In this document: positions 39,909 to 50,558 of the stretch, in pieces
Numbering within the stretch: position 1 is the first letter of the stretch
How the letters are laid out: each line of letters starts with the position of its first letter
The notes under the pieces: model-generated
Seen by the model: only the letters and a program-made list of their open reading frames with translations
Databases searched by the model: none
Told to the model about the DNA's origin: nothing
Assembly: GCF_028682395.1 (NCBI RefSeq)
Contig: NZ_JANHLC010000004.1
Coordinates: 62,001 to 126,000 of the forward strand
DNA: 64,000 nt
From: Pseudomonas putida
GTDB taxonomy: Bacteria > Pseudomonadota > Gammaproteobacteria > Pseudomonadales > Pseudomonadaceae
Direction of reading: 5' to 3'
Made by a program: the position numbers and the translations under genes

Positions 39909-40160
39909 TTGAGCATCCTGCATTCGCTGTCGGGAACCATGGCGATTTCCGAAACCTCGCTTAAAGACATGGCGTTGATGACCATCGACGAAATCAATGC
40001 CAAGGGCGGCGTCAACGGCAAGATGCTCGAAGCCGGGGTGGTCGACCCCCGTCTCCAACTGGCCGATCACTACCTGGTGATGTCCCGTGGGGAAATCGTC
40101 CAGCAGGGTCGTGGCGAAAACATGCAGTCCGAGGGTGTACGCGGGCTGGTTACGATCTAA
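39909..40160 (+). pseudogene. urtA-urtE scar: in-frame remnant of the urea ABC transporter
   Basis: 83 codons whose first part ([33 protein letters not shown], up to GVVDP) reads like the start of mature UrtA, the urea-binding protein. The last part ([19 protein letters not shown] to the stop) reads like the C-terminus of UrtE, the second ATPase. The switch occurs near base 40050. UrtA's signal peptide, urtB, urtC and urtD and the body of urtE are missing, and a stop (39855) interrupts the frame upstream. The location directly upstream of ureD is where urtABCDE is expected in Pseudomonas. I infer a deletion of the operon interior. Whether the short fusion is translated is unknown. Confidence 0.8.
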
Positions 40161-40190
40161 TCTTTAGCGCTCCGAAGCCAACGAACAACC

Positions 40191-41030
40191 ATGAACCTGC
40201 CTGCCTCGCCCATCCCGTTCACCCCCAGTTGGTACGCCGAGCTGGAACTGGCCTATGCCCGTTTCGGCGAAAGCTCGCGACCAGTGCTGCGCCGCCACCT
40301 GGGTCCGTTGCGGGTGCAGAAGCACCTGTACGCCGAAGGCCCCGAAGTCTGCCAGCACATTATCGTCCACCCGCCCGGCGGCATTGCCGGCGGCGACCGG
40401 CTCGCGATTCGGGCCCGGGTGGAGGACGGCGCCTGGGCGCAATTGACCAGCCCTGGCGCAGCCAAGTGGTACCGCGCCAACGGCCCGGCGTACCAGACGC
40501 TGGAGCTGCACGTCAGCCCCGGCGCGACCCTGGAATGGCTGCCCCAGGAAACCATCGTCTTCAGCGCCGCCCAGGCCGAACTGCAGACGCGCATCGAGCT
40601 GCACGGCGATGCCCGGCTTTTCTACTGGGATATCGTCGCCCTCGGCCGGCCAGCCAGCGGGGAACGTTTCGAACAGGGCCATTTCCAGGCTCGCCTGGAT
40701 ATCCGCCGCGACGGTAAGCCACTCTGGCACGAGCGCCAGCGGATCGCCGGCGGCGATGGCCTGCTCGACTCGCCCATCGGCCTGGATGGCCAACCGGTGT
40801 TTGCCACCTTGCTGGTCACCGGCGAAATTGACGACGAATTGCTCGAACGCTGTCGCGCCCTGGCCCATCCCGTGCGCGGCGATCTAAGCCAATTGCCCGG
40901 GCTGCTGGTCGCGCGCTGCCTGGCCGGCGAAACCCTGCAGGCCCGCGCCTGGCTGATCGCCCTGTGGCAGTTGCTGCGCCCGGCGTTGCTCGGCCGCGAA
41001 GCCCTGGCGCCGAGGATCTGGAACACATGA
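40191..41030 (+). CDS. ureD: Urease accessory protein UreD
   Basis: A scaffold that binds the urease apoprotein with UreF and UreG and helps nickel insertion. The 279 residues contain the family blocks [27 protein letters not shown] (first part) and [12 protein letters not shown]. The ATG at 40191 lies thirty bases after the urt scar. First gene of the ureD-A-B-C group. Confidence 0.95.
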   Translation: MNLPASPIPFTPSWYAELELAYARFGESSRPVLRRHLGPLRVQKHLYAEGPEVCQHIIVHPPGGIAGGDRLAIRARVEDGAWAQLTSPGAAKWYRANGPAYQTLELHVSPGATLEWLPQETIVFSAAQAELQTRIELHGDARLFYWDIVALGRPASGERFEQGHFQARLDIRRDGKPLWHERQRIAGGDGLLDSPIGLDGQPVFATLLVTGEIDDELLERCRALAHPVRGDLSQLPGLLVARCLAGETLQARAWLIALWQLLRPALLGREALAPRIWNT

Positions 41031-41106
41031 ACGGCTTGTCGCTCCAAGCCCCCCGGGCCTGCTCTGCACCGCCCTTTTTTCTACTGCCTTGTACGGATGG
41101 CCCACG

Positions 41107-41409
41107 ATGGACCTGACCCCCCGCGAAAAAGACAAAATGCTGATCTTCACCGCCGGCCTGGTCGCCGAGCGCCGCCTGGCCCGTAGCCTGCGACTCAACT
41201 ACCCGGAAGCCATGGCCTATATCAGCGCGGCCCTGCTCGAAGGCGCCCGCGACGGCCAGACCGTCGCCCAACTGATGCACTACGGCACCACCCTGCTCAG
41301 TCGCGAGCAAGTAATGGAGGGCATCGCCGAAATGATCCCGGAGATCCAGGTCGAAGCGACCTTCCCTGATGGCACCAAACTGGTCACCGTCCACCAACCC
41401 ATTGCCTGA
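41107..41409 (+). CDS. ureA: Urease gamma subunit
   Basis: The smallest structural subunit of the nickel enzyme that splits urea into ammonia and carbamate. The 100 residues match the family exactly in length. [42 protein letters not shown] and the [15 protein letters not shown] segment are conserved. The ATG at 41107 begins the family N-terminus. Confidence 0.97.
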   Translation: MDLTPREKDKMLIFTAGLVAERRLARSLRLNYPEAMAYISAALLEGARDGQTVAQLMHYGTTLLSREQVMEGIAEMIPEIQVEATFPDGTKLVTVHQPIA

Positions 41410-41418
41410 GCGTGCGCC

Positions 41419-41943
41419 ATGCCTTATCTGATCCGCGATGCCCAGCAGGCCGACCTGCCCGCCCTTCGCGATATCTACAACGACGCGGTACTCAACACCA
41501 CGGCGATCTGGAACGAACAGCCGGTGGACCTGGGCAATCGCCAGGCCTGGTTCAGCGCCCGCCAGGCCCAGGGCTACCCGATTCTGGTGGTGACCGACGC
41601 GAGCGATACGGTGCTGGGCTATGCCTCGTACGGCGACTGGCGGCCCTTCGAGGGCTTTCGCCATACCGCCGAACACTCGGTCTATGTGCGCAGCGACCAA
41701 CGCGGCAACGGCCTCGGCCCGCGCCTGCTCGGCGCGTTGATCGAACGCGCGCGCGAAGGCGGCAAGCATGTGCTGGTCGCGGCGATCGAAAGCGGCAACG
41801 GCGCCTCGATCCACCTGCATGAACGCCTGGGTTTTATCACCACCGGTTGCATGCCCCAGGTGGGCGTGAAGTTCGGCCGCTGGCTCGACCTGACCTTCAT
41901 GCAACTGACCCTCAACCCCGGCGCCTTGCCGCCGGCGGAGTGA
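41419..41943 (+). CDS. GNAT acetyltransferase, methionine sulfoximine/phosphinothricin type
   Basis: 174 residues of the GNAT fold, with the acetyl-CoA motif VRSDQRGNGLGPRLLGALIE and a C-terminal HERLGF. The N-terminus (IRDAQQADLPALRDIYNDAVLNTTAIW) closely resembles the phosphinothricin-acetyltransferase-like enzyme I recall as PA4866, which acetylates methionine sulfoximine and sulfone. P. aeruginosa also carries this gene between ureA and ureB. It lies nine bases after ureA. Exact substrate not provable here. Confidence 0.9.
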   Translation: MPYLIRDAQQADLPALRDIYNDAVLNTTAIWNEQPVDLGNRQAWFSARQAQGYPILVVTDASDTVLGYASYGDWRPFEGFRHTAEHSVYVRSDQRGNGLGPRLLGALIERAREGGKHVLVAAIESGNGASIHLHERLGFITTGCMPQVGVKFGRWLDLTFMQLTLNPGALPPAE

Positions 41944-42785
<842 letters not shown>

Positions 42786-42852
42786 TGGCTGCGTACCCGC
42801 CCCTCACGTTCACCGTTATCAAAGCGCCTTCGAACTCGCCAAAGGACTCAGC

Positions 42853-44553
42853 ATGAAGATTTCCAGACAAGCCTATGCCGATATGTTCGGCCCTACCGTG
42901 GGTGACCGGGTACGGCTGGCCGATACGGAGTTGTGGATCGAGGTCGAGCAGGATTTCACCACCTACGGCGAGGAGGTGAAATTCGGTGGCGGCAAGGTAA
43001 TCCGCGATGGCATGGGCCAGGGCCAGTTGCTCGCCGCCGAGGTCGTCGACACGCTGATTACCAACGCGCTGATCGTCGATCACTGGGGCATCGTCAAGGC
43101 AGATGTCGGGCTCAAGAACGGGCGCATTACGGCCATCGGCAAGGCCGGCAATCCGGATATCCAGCCGGATGTGACCATCGCCATCGGCGCCAGTACCGAG
43201 GTGATCGCCGGTGAAGGCATGATCCTCACCGCCGGCGGTATCGACACCCATATCCACTTCATCTGCCCGCAGCAGATCGAAGAAGCGCTGATGAGCGGCG
43301 TGACCACCATGATCGGCGGCGGCACCGGCCCCGCCACTGGCACCAATGCCACCACCTGCACGTCCGGGCCCTGGCACCTGGCGCGCATGCTCCAGGCCGC
43401 CGATGCCTTCCCCATGAACATCGGCTTTACCGGCAAGGGCAACGCCAGCCTGCCGGAACCGCTGATCGAACAGGTCAAGGCGGGCGCCATTGGCTTGAAA
43501 CTGCATGAAGACTGGGGCACCACCCCGGCGGCCATCGACAACTGCCTGAACGTGGCCGACCAGTTCGATGTCCAGGTCGCGATCCATACCGACACGCTCA
43601 ACGAGTCGGGGTTTGTCGAAACCACCCTGGGCGCATTCAAGGGCCGCACCATTCACACCTACCACACCGAAGGTGCCGGCGGCGGCCATGCCCCGGACAT
43701 CATCAAGGCCTGCGGCCTGGCCAATGTGTTGCCCAGCTCGACCAACCCGACGCGCCCGTTTACCCGCAACACCATCGACGAACACCTGGATATGTTGATG
43801 GTCTGCCATCACCTCGACCCCAGCATCGCCGAAGACGTGGCGTTTGCCGAAAGCCGGATTCGCCGCGAGACCATTGCCGCCGAGGATATCCTTCACGACC
43901 TGGGCGCGTTCTCCATGATCAGTTCCGACAGCCAGGCCATGGGCCGCGTCGGCGAAGTGATCACGCGCACCTGGCAGACCGCCGACAAGATGAAGAAACA
44001 GCGCGGCGCGCTACCCGGCGACGGCCCTGGCAACGACAATTTCCGGGCCAAGCGCTATATCGCCAAGTACACCATCAACCCGGCGATCACCCACGGCATC
44101 AGCCATGAAGTGGGCTCGATCGAGATCGGCAAGTGGGCCGACCTGGTGCTCTGGCGGCCGGCCTTTTTCGGGGTCAAGCCCACGCTGATCCTCAAGGGCG
44201 GCGCGATTGCCGCGAGCCTGATGGGCGATGCCAACGCCTCGATTCCCACGCCCCAGCCGGTCCATTACCGCCCGATGTTCGCCAGCTATGGCGGCTCCCT
44301 GCACGCCACCAGCCTGACGTTTATCAGCCAGGCCGCCGACGCGGCCGGACTGGCGCAAAGCCTAGGGCTGAAAAAGCGGATCGCAGTGGTCAAGGGCTGT
44401 CGCCAGGTGCAAAAGAGCGACCTGATCCACAATGACTACCTGCCCCGCATCGAAGTCGATCCACAGACCTATCAGGTCAAGGCCGACGGCGTGCTGTTGT
44501 GGTGCGAACCGGCGGATGTGCTGCCCATGGCCCAGCGATATTTCTTGTTCTAG
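42853..44553 (+). CDS. ureC: Urease alpha (catalytic) subunit
   Basis: The catalytic subunit holding the two-nickel centre. The 566 residues match. [11 protein letters not shown] supplies the first nickel histidines; the carbamylated bridging lysine is K216 in [23 protein letters not shown] (H319/H320) is the flap histidine region. The N-terminal [25 protein letters not shown] is the conserved start, fixing ATG 42853. All key residues are present, so the enzyme should be active once matured by UreDEFG. Confidence 0.98.
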   Translation: MKISRQAYADMFGPTVGDRVRLADTELWIEVEQDFTTYGEEVKFGGGKVIRDGMGQGQLLAAEVVDTLITNALIVDHWGIVKADVGLKNGRITAIGKAGNPDIQPDVTIAIGASTEVIAGEGMILTAGGIDTHIHFICPQQIEEALMSGVTTMIGGGTGPATGTNATTCTSGPWHLARMLQAADAFPMNIGFTGKGNASLPEPLIEQVKAGAIGLKLHEDWGTTPAAIDNCLNVADQFDVQVAIHTDTLNESGFVETTLGAFKGRTIHTYHTEGAGGGHAPDIIKACGLANVLPSSTNPTRPFTRNTIDEHLDMLMVCHHLDPSIAEDVAFAESRIRRETIAAEDILHDLGAFSMISSDSQAMGRVGEVITRTWQTADKMKKQRGALPGDGPGNDNFRAKRYIAKYTINPAITHGISHEVGSIEIGKWADLVLWRPAFFGVKPTLILKGGAIAASLMGDANASIPTPQPVHYRPMFASYGGSLHATSLTFISQAADAAGLAQSLGLKKRIAVVKGCRQVQKSDLIHNDYLPRIEVDPQTYQVKADGVLLWCEPADVLPMAQRYFLF

Positions 44554-44623
44554 ATCGCCGGCAACTGTTCAATATTTGGCAAGAAGCTACTATGTTCTCC
44601 TTTGTCCTGCCAGGTCGTCCGCT

Positions 44624-45757
44624 ATGGGTTTATCCGAGTTCATCGTGCACCAGGTCGAAAGGATCGTCGATGAGTGGGAACAGTTCGCCAGTACCCTGAC
44701 CCCGGCGGCGGAGTCCATGACTCGGGTCGAGCTACGCGACCATGCCAAGTCCATCCTGCTGGCCGCCGCGCGGGATATGACCAAGGCCCAGACCGCTCGC
44801 GAACAGGCCGCCAAGGCCAAGGGCGATGGCCCGGAGAAAACCCCCAGCCTGGACGCGGCCGCCGCCAGCCATGGCGAGCTGCGCCACAGCGTCGGCTTCG
44901 ACCTGGTGCAGATGACCTCCGAGTTTCGCCATCTGCGCGCCTGCGTGATCCGCCTGTGGGTCGATAGCCTGACCACACCGCAACTGACGCAGTTCCAGGA
45001 CATGATCCGCTTCAACGAAGCCATCGACGAAGCCCTGGCCGAGTCGACCGCCGCCTATGCCGAACAGGTCAACCGCTCGCGGGATATCTTCCTGGCGATT
45101 CTGGGCCACGACCTGCGCGCCCCTCTGCAAGCGGTGAGCATGTCGACCGAGTTGCTGGTGCGTAAATCGAACCTCGACGAGAACGGCCTGGTCTACGCCA
45201 GCCGCATCCGGCGCGGAACGCGGCATATGAGCGCGATGATCAGTGATCTACTGGAATTTGTACGCAGCCGCCTGGGCAATGGCATGCCCGTGGAGCCGGC
45301 GCCCATGGACCTGGCCAGCGCGGCCCAGGCCGCCATCGACGAAGCCAGTGCCGGCCAGCCGGGCTGCCAGGCGCACTTGCAGGTCGAGGGCGATACCCAT
45401 GGTGTCTGGGATCGCGGGCGCATCGAGCAACTGCTGCAGAACCTGCTGGGCAATGCCTTGCAGCATGGCGCCAACCATCGCATGGTCACGCTGAGCCTGA
45501 TCGGCGCCAGCGATAGCGTGACCCTGACAATCCACAACTACGGCCCGGCGATTCCCGAACAAGCCCTGGGGAGCATTTTCGACCCACTGGTGCGCAGCGC
45601 CACCGAGGAAGTCGGCCAGGCAAGCACCAGTCTTGGCCTGGGCCTGTTTATCGTCAAGGAAGTGGTCAATGCCCACCAGGGCACGATCGAGGTGCAGTCG
45701 AGCGAACGCGACGGCACACGGTTTATCGTGGTGCTACCCCGCGTCTCCCACGCCTGA
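44624..45757 (+). CDS. Sensor histidine kinase with RsbRD-like N-terminal domain
   Basis: 377 residues and no membrane segment. Residues 1-140 resemble the RsbRD N-terminal helical domain seen in stress sensors. The HisKA box has H162 in LAILGHDLRAPLQAV; the ATPase part has NLLGNALQHGANH, IHNYGPAIPE and SLGLGLFIVKEVV. No response regulator is adjacent. It lies 70 bases downstream of ureC and ahead of the convergent cbpM-cbpA genes. The signal is unknown. Confidence 0.87.
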   Translation: MGLSEFIVHQVERIVDEWEQFASTLTPAAESMTRVELRDHAKSILLAAARDMTKAQTAREQAAKAKGDGPEKTPSLDAAAASHGELRHSVGFDLVQMTSEFRHLRACVIRLWVDSLTTPQLTQFQDMIRFNEAIDEALAESTAAYAEQVNRSRDIFLAILGHDLRAPLQAVSMSTELLVRKSNLDENGLVYASRIRRGTRHMSAMISDLLEFVRSRLGNGMPVEPAPMDLASAAQAAIDEASAGQPGCQAHLQVEGDTHGVWDRGRIEQLLQNLLGNALQHGANHRMVTLSLIGASDSVTLTIHNYGPAIPEQALGSIFDPLVRSATEEVGQASTSLGLGLFIVKEVVNAHQGTIEVQSSERDGTRFIVVLPRVSHA

Positions 45758-45771
45758 AACCCCAAAAATAA

Positions 45772-45809
45772 AGCCTTGCCGGCGCGAGCACGCTCGCCTC
45801 GACAAGGCT
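45772..45809. terminator. Convergent hairpin between kinase and cbpM
   Basis: AGCCTTG and CAAGGCT outer arms with partly paired GGCGCGAGC/GCTCGCC inner arms. It lies between convergent genes and could end transcripts in either direction or be a REP-like element. Confidence 0.5.
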
Positions 45810-45823
45810 CGGGGTCAGCCCCA

Positions 45824-46129
45824 TCAGTCCGGCACAAAGCGCTCCAGGCGCTGCCTGAGCATGCGGTTCTCGGCCCGCAGCTGGCGGACTTCCTCCAGCA
45901 GCTCCAGCGCCAGGGCGACGCCTTCCCAATCGATCTCCAGGTCGCTGCGCAGCTTGACCGCGCGCTTGGCGATGCCCAGCTCGAAATCGTTGAAACGCCA
46001 GTCCCCGGGATCTGCCCCCTGAGGCTCAAGGATGCCGTGCTCGACAATTTCGATCACGCAAGCGACCGTCAGATCGGTCTCTTCACAGAATGTTTCCATG
46101 TCCAGTTGAACGATCAGGGGTCGACTCAT
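45824..46129 (-). CDS. cbpM: CbpM, modulator of the DnaJ-like CbpA
   Basis: 101 residues of the chaperone-modulator family. In E. coli CbpM binds the J-domain of CbpA and inhibits both its co-chaperone and its DNA-binding activity. The N-terminal half resembles a MerR-type helix-turn-helix and the C-terminal half is a coiled coil (LALELLEEVRQLRAENRMLRQ region). It starts two bases after the cbpA stop and is cotranscribed with it. Confidence 0.9.
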   Translation of the reverse strand: MSRPLIVQLDMETFCEETDLTVACVIEIVEHGILEPQGADPGDWRFNDFELGIAKRAVKLRSDLEIDWEGVALALELLEEVRQLRAENRMLRQRLERFVPD

Positions 46130-46131
46130 GA

Positions 46132-47082
46132 TCAGTTACTCCATTGTTCTCTCGGATCGAAGGCGGCTTTTTGCGCCAGTTCCCGCCACAGGGCCTGCAC
46201 GGCCTCGTCGTTCTGCTTAGGCATCACGGCCTTCAACTGAACGAACAGATAGCCGCGCTGCCCCGCCTTGTTCAACAGGCCATGGCCTTTGGCACGCATG
46301 CGCTGACCGTTCTGGCTACCGGCCGGCACCTTCAGGTTGATCTTGCCGGTCAGGGTCGGTACCGCGACCTCGCAGCCCAGCGCCAGCTCCCACGGAGCCA
46401 GTGGCAGGGTGATGATCAGGTTCTCACCCTCGACATCGAACTTGGGATGTGGCGCGAAGCGAATGGTCAGGTACAAGTCGCCATTAGCCCCACCACCGAT
46501 GCCCGGTGCGCCCTGGCCCTTGAGGCGGATACGCTCGCCATCGGTAACCCCGGCCGGGATCTTCACATTCAGGCTTTTCGCGGTGTTGCTGACATGCTGG
46601 CCCGCGGCGTTGTACTGCGGCACCTGATAGCTGATCTTCTTCGACTCGTTGGAGAGCGTTTCTTCGAGAAAGATCGGCAGTTCCATTTCCACATCCTGTC
46701 CACGTCGCCCACTACTGCGGCGCGATTGCCCACCGCCACCGAAACCGGGGCCGCGGTTGCCAAAGATCGAACTGAAGAAGTCCGAGAAGTCGCCGGTGTC
46801 CTGGCCACCGCCAAACCCGCCGCGGCCTTCCCAGCCCGGCGGGCCCTGGAATGGCTGGCCGTGCTGGCCATACTGGCGCAGCTCGTCGTACTCGGCGCGC
46901 TTGTCGGCACTTTTCAGCGCCTCATAGGCCTCCGAGACGTCCTTGAATTTGCTCTCGGCGTCTTTTTCTTTGCTGACATCTGGGTGGTACTTGCGCGCGA
47001 GCTTGCGGTACGCGGCCTTGATGGCCTTGTCGTCCGCCGTCGGCTCGACACCCAGAATCTTGTAATAGTCTTTGAAGTCCAT
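46132..47082 (-). CDS. cbpA: CbpA, DnaJ-type co-chaperone and curved-DNA-binding protein
   Basis: 316 residues. The J-domain (1-70) has HPD in [11 protein letters not shown], the motif that stimulates Hsp70 ATPase. A Gly/Phe-rich region (about 85-130) and two C-terminal substrate-binding domains follow; no zinc-finger repeats are present, as expected for CbpA rather than DnaJ. Divergent from a short Hsp70 gene, which suggests a partner relationship. Confidence 0.94.
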   Translation of the reverse strand: MDFKDYYKILGVEPTADDKAIKAAYRKLARKYHPDVSKEKDAESKFKDVSEAYEALKSADKRAEYDELRQYGQHGQPFQGPPGWEGRGGFGGGQDTGDFSDFFSSIFGNRGPGFGGGGQSRRSSGRRGQDVEMELPIFLEETLSNESKKISYQVPQYNAAGQHVSNTAKSLNVKIPAGVTDGERIRLKGQGAPGIGGGANGDLYLTIRFAPHPKFDVEGENLIITLPLAPWELALGCEVAVPTLTGKINLKVPAGSQNGQRMRAKGHGLLNKAGQRGYLFVQLKAVMPKQNDEAVQALWRELAQKAAFDPREQWSN

Positions 47083-47383
47083 CTAAGGATCACCATCCGT
47101 TATCGATATCGCGTCGCCCGACAGAGCCAGCATGCGCCCTTGGGCGGCATCGGCATTGACCGACCTCAAGGCTGTGACCGGGCAGTGCATCACCTGTTTA
47201 TCGGCAGCCACGGTATTTCTCTTGATCGCAGCGCAGCTGCCAGCCCAATGCCTTCAAGTTTGGGGATCAAGGATAGTCTTTCAAGTCGTTAAAAACCTGA
47301 TATTTAGCGGATCGTCGGCCTTCGAATCTGCGAGCGCCTGACATACACTGCGCGGCCGTTTTTTTCACCGGACCCGCAAAGCC
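47083..47383. other. Divergent intergenic region, cbpA / Hsp70
   Basis: 301 bases with no credible gene. It must hold the promoters of both flanking genes. I see no clear heat-shock sigma consensus. A possible sigma-70 site for the Hsp70 gene is listed separately. Confidence 0.5.
47321..47349 (+). promoter_or_regulatory. Possible sigma-70 promoter for the Hsp70 gene
   Basis: TTCGAA and TACACT are separated by 17 bases, 34 bases before the ATG. The -10 element is a good match, the -35 poor. Confidence 0.3.
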
Positions 47384-48649
47384 ATGAACAACGCCTCTGC
47401 AGCCCGTGCCTGTGGTATCGACTTCGGCACGTCCAACTCCACCGTCGGCTGGCTACGCCCCGGCGAGGAGACGCTGATTGCGCTGGAAGACGACAAGATC
47501 ACCCTGCCTTCGGTCGTCTTTTTCAATATCGAGGAGCGTCGTCCGGTCTACGGCCGCCTGGCCCTGCACGAGTACCTGGAAGGCTACGAAGGCCGGCTGA
47601 TGCGCTCGCTCAAGAGCCTGCTGGGTTCCAAGCTGATCAAGCACGACACCAGCGTCCTGGGCACGGCCATGCCGTTCAAGGACCTGCTCGGGCTGTTTAT
47701 CGGCCAGCTCAAACAGCGCGCCGAAGCCGCTGCGGGCCGCGAGTTCGAGCAGGTGGTGCTGGGGCGCCCGGTATTTTTCGTCGACGAAGACCCACTGGCC
47801 GACCAGGAAGCCGAAGACACCCTGGTCGCGGTGGCGAAGAAACTCGGTTTCAAGGACGTGTCCTTCCAGTACGAGCCAATTGCCGCGGCCTTCGACTATG
47901 AGTCGACCATCGAGCGCGAAGAGCTGGTACTGATCGTCGATATCGGTGGTGGTACGTCGGACTTCTCCCTGGTGCGCCTGTCGCCCGAACGCCGTACCCA
48001 GGACAACCGCCATGAAGACATCCTCGCCACCGGCGGCGTGCATGTGGGCGGGACCGACTTCGACAAGCAGTTGAGCCTACAGGGCCTGATGCCGCTGTTC
48101 GGTTATGGCAGCCGGATGAAAAGCGGTGCCTATATGCCCACCAGCCACCATATGAACCTGGCGACCTGGCACACCATCAACTCGGTGTACTCGCAAAAAT
48201 CCCAACTGGCCCTGGGCAGCATGCGCTACGACATCGAGGACACCGGCGGCATCGACCGTCTGTTCAAGCTGATCGAGCAGCGCGCCGGCCACTGGCTGGC
48301 CATGGAAGTGGAAGAAACCAAGATCCAGCTGACCCACAGCGACAGCCGCCATGTGCCGCTGGACCGAATCGAGTCGGGGCTGGGCGTGGACTTGAGCCGG
48401 GCACTGTTCGAGTCGGCCATCGACAACCAGTTGGAGCGGATCCGCAACAGCGTGACCCAACTGCTCAACGACGCAGGCGTAGGCGTCGAGCAGGTCGATA
48501 CCGTGTTCTTTACCGGCGGTTCTAGCGGCATTCCCGCCTTGCGCCAAAGCGTCGCGGCCATGTTGCCCAAGGCAAGCCATGTGGAAGGCAATATCTTTGG
48601 CAGCATCGGCAGCGGCCTGGCCATCGAGGCCAAGAAGCGCTACGGCTAA
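47384..48649 (+). CDS. Hsp70-family protein, short YegD type
   Basis: 421 residues, far shorter than DnaK (about 640). The nucleotide-binding domain is complete: GIDFGTSNSTVGW (phosphate 1), LIVDIGGGTSDFSLV (phosphate 2) and FFTGGSSGIPALRQ (adenosine). The usual peptide-binding and lid domains are absent, as in E. coli YegD. It is divergent from cbpA. Function is not established. Confidence 0.9.
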   Translation: MNNASAARACGIDFGTSNSTVGWLRPGEETLIALEDDKITLPSVVFFNIEERRPVYGRLALHEYLEGYEGRLMRSLKSLLGSKLIKHDTSVLGTAMPFKDLLGLFIGQLKQRAEAAAGREFEQVVLGRPVFFVDEDPLADQEAEDTLVAVAKKLGFKDVSFQYEPIAAAFDYESTIEREELVLIVDIGGGTSDFSLVRLSPERRTQDNRHEDILATGGVHVGGTDFDKQLSLQGLMPLFGYGSRMKSGAYMPTSHHMNLATWHTINSVYSQKSQLALGSMRYDIEDTGGIDRLFKLIEQRAGHWLAMEVEETKIQLTHSDSRHVPLDRIESGLGVDLSRALFESAIDNQLERIRNSVTQLLNDAGVGVEQVDTVFFTGGSSGIPALRQSVAAMLPKASHVEGNIFGSIGSGLAIEAKKRYG

Positions 48650-48681
48650 GCTCCCGCTGTACCGCGCTGGCTGGCTGAAAC

Positions 48682-48724
48682 ACCGCGGGGCCGGGTGCAG
48701 TGCACTCGGCCCCGCGGTTATTTA
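48682..48724. terminator. Strong convergent terminator
   Basis: ACCGCGGGGCCG pairs with CGGCCCCGCGGT, extended by GTGC/GCAC near the loop, and is followed by TTATTT on the plus strand. It lies between the convergent Hsp70 and epimerase genes. Confidence 0.8.
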
Positions 48725-49858
48725 GCCCGCGAGAAAATCGCTCAGGCCCGCCAGGCAGGTCGCCAGATGGTAGGGCGTGGTCGAGGGCATATCCTGGCGG
48801 CTGACCCGGCCGGCGCCATCGCGGCATTCGTACCAGCCACGCCTGTGGATAAAGTTCTGCTGCAAGGCGCTCAACTGGCGCAACAGGCGCGGGCCGTTGT
48901 CGGCGCGCAGGGTCAGGGCCCGCAAGTATTCGGCCTGGGCCCAGATCCGCTGGGTGGCATCGCGCACGCTGCCATGCTCATCGAGCATGCCGCTGACCGC
49001 ACCGCTCTGCGGGTCCACCCCGACCTGCTCGGCGTAGTCGAAGGCGCGGTCCAGGGCCTGCTGCAAAGGGCTGGTGCGCAACAGCGGCGACGACTCGAGC
49101 AAATACAGCCACTCGAATTGATGGCCCGGCTCGAACCAGTTATCCACAGCCCCCCACGGTTTTTCCATCAACAGCCCGTGGCGCGGTTCGATAAAGCGCT
49201 GCTGCATGCCCGCCGCCAGGGCCATAAGCGCCTGCTCGACCGATGGATCATTACGCACTGCAAGCGTTGCCAGAAAGCCTTCAGCCAGGTGCATCAGTGG
49301 GTTCTGCAGCGGGCCGCTGCCCAGGCCCGACCAATCGCGGGCCAGGCTGGCCTCGTACAGCCCGCTGCCATCGGCAAAACGGGTGGCGATCACTTCCAGG
49401 GCGGCATTGAGCACGGACTCGACCAATGGCTCGCGGACCCGGGCCCAGTAATGGGCACAGGCAAAGACGATAAACGCATGGGTGTACAGATCCTTGCGTT
49501 GGTCCAGCGGCGCGCCCTGGGCGTCGATGCTGTAGATCCAGCCGCCGTGCTCGGCGTCGTGGAAATGCCGTTGCAAGGAACGAAAAAGCGCGCCGGCATG
49601 GGCTTCGGCGCTCGGAAACTGCGGATCGCCGATCAGCCCGCTGAACACATAGAGCTGGCGGGCGCAGGCCATCGCGCGATAACGCTGCGGCGCCAGGGGC
49701 CGTTGCTCGCCATCGAGCGCCTCATAGGGCAATGCCAGTTCCGGGTTCCAGCCAGGAACTTGCCAAAGCGGCACGATCACATGGCGAAAGTGCTCGCGCA
49801 GGGCCTCGAACAGGGCACGCACTTCAGGCTGGGAGGCAGAGCTGGAAACTTCGGGCAT
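48722..49858 (-). CDS. AGE-family sugar epimerase/isomerase
   Basis: 378 residues of the N-acylglucosamine 2-epimerase family, (alpha/alpha)6 barrels that isomerise sugars such as mannose/fructose or epimerise N-acyl sugars. LYTHAFIVFACAHYW, HLAEGFLATL, FEPGHQFEWLYLLE and QRIWAQAEYLRAL carry the usual catalytic histidines. Substrate cannot be told from sequence alone. Confidence 0.88.
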   Translation of the reverse strand: MPEVSSSASQPEVRALFEALREHFRHVIVPLWQVPGWNPELALPYEALDGEQRPLAPQRYRAMACARQLYVFSGLIGDPQFPSAEAHAGALFRSLQRHFHDAEHGGWIYSIDAQGAPLDQRKDLYTHAFIVFACAHYWARVREPLVESVLNAALEVIATRFADGSGLYEASLARDWSGLGSGPLQNPLMHLAEGFLATLAVRNDPSVEQALMALAAGMQQRFIEPRHGLLMEKPWGAVDNWFEPGHQFEWLYLLESSPLLRTSPLQQALDRAFDYAEQVGVDPQSGAVSGMLDEHGSVRDATQRIWAQAEYLRALTLRADNGPRLLRQLSALQQNFIHRRGWYECRDGAGRVSRQDMPSTTPYHLATCLAGLSDFLAG

Positions 49859-49961
49859 CGGCGGGCGTCGTCAGGGCTGGGGCTTGAGCCCGCCATGTTA
49901 GCAGGAACCTCGCCGCCTATCGCGGCGAGCAAGCGCCAGGCGCCTGCCCGCCACGTCGGAC

Positions 49962-50534
49962 TCAGCCGGCCAGCAACCAGGCCCCGGTCACCGCCGACGC
50001 GGCACCAGCCAGGCGCACCAGCGGCGCAGCGGCCCGGGGCAGCACGCGAACGAGCGCATAACCGGCGGCATGCAGCACGGCCGTCGCCATCACGAAGCCA
50101 GCGGCATAAGTCCAGGGGCTGGACATCTCCGGCAGCTCCAAACCGTGGGCCACGCCGTGAAACAGGGCAAACATCGCCGTGGCAAACATCGCCAGGCCCA
50201 GCGGCGGCCGGACCGCCAGCGCCACAGCCAGCCCCAGGGCCAGGACCGACGCGGCAATCCCGCTTTCCAGAGCGGGCAGGTTCAGCCCTTCAAAACCCAG
50301 CACACCGCCCAGCAGCATGGTGCCGACAAAGGTACAAGGCAGCGCCCAGCGGGCCGCGCCTTGTTGCTGGGCCGCCCAGAGCCCGACCGCGAGCATCGCC
50401 AGCAGGTGATCGAGGCCGCCGATCGGGTGGCCGATACCGGCCAACAGGCCGTTATCACCGTGGCCCGGGTGGGCAAATGCCAGGGCCGGGCTCAGCAGCA
50501 GGGTCAAGGTGGCGAGGATTTGTTTCAGGGTCAT
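49962..50534 (-). CDS. ureJ: HupE/UreJ family nickel permease
   Basis: 190 residues with a signal-like first segment (LATLTLLLSPALAFA) and six further hydrophobic segments. HPGHGDNGLLAGIGHPIGGLDHLLAM (first and last parts) is the His/Asp metal signature. These proteins bring nickel or cobalt across the inner membrane for urease or hydrogenase. AAGGAG precedes ATG 50534. Last gene of ureE-F-G-J. Confidence 0.9.
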   Translation of the reverse strand: MTLKQILATLTLLLSPALAFAHPGHGDNGLLAGIGHPIGGLDHLLAMLAVGLWAAQQQGAARWALPCTFVGTMLLGGVLGFEGLNLPALESGIAASVLALGLAVALAVRPPLGLAMFATAMFALFHGVAHGLELPEMSSPWTYAAGFVMATAVLHAAGYALVRVLPRAAAPLVRLAGAASAVTGAWLLAG

Positions 50535-50558
50535 GGGTAAAGCTCCTTGGTGTGACAT

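Noticed and set aside
39635..39964. A 109-codon open frame overlapping the urt scar
   Set aside because: Covers the end of the PepSY gene and a REP-like palindrome; no coding pattern, while the scar frame matches known transporter sequence.
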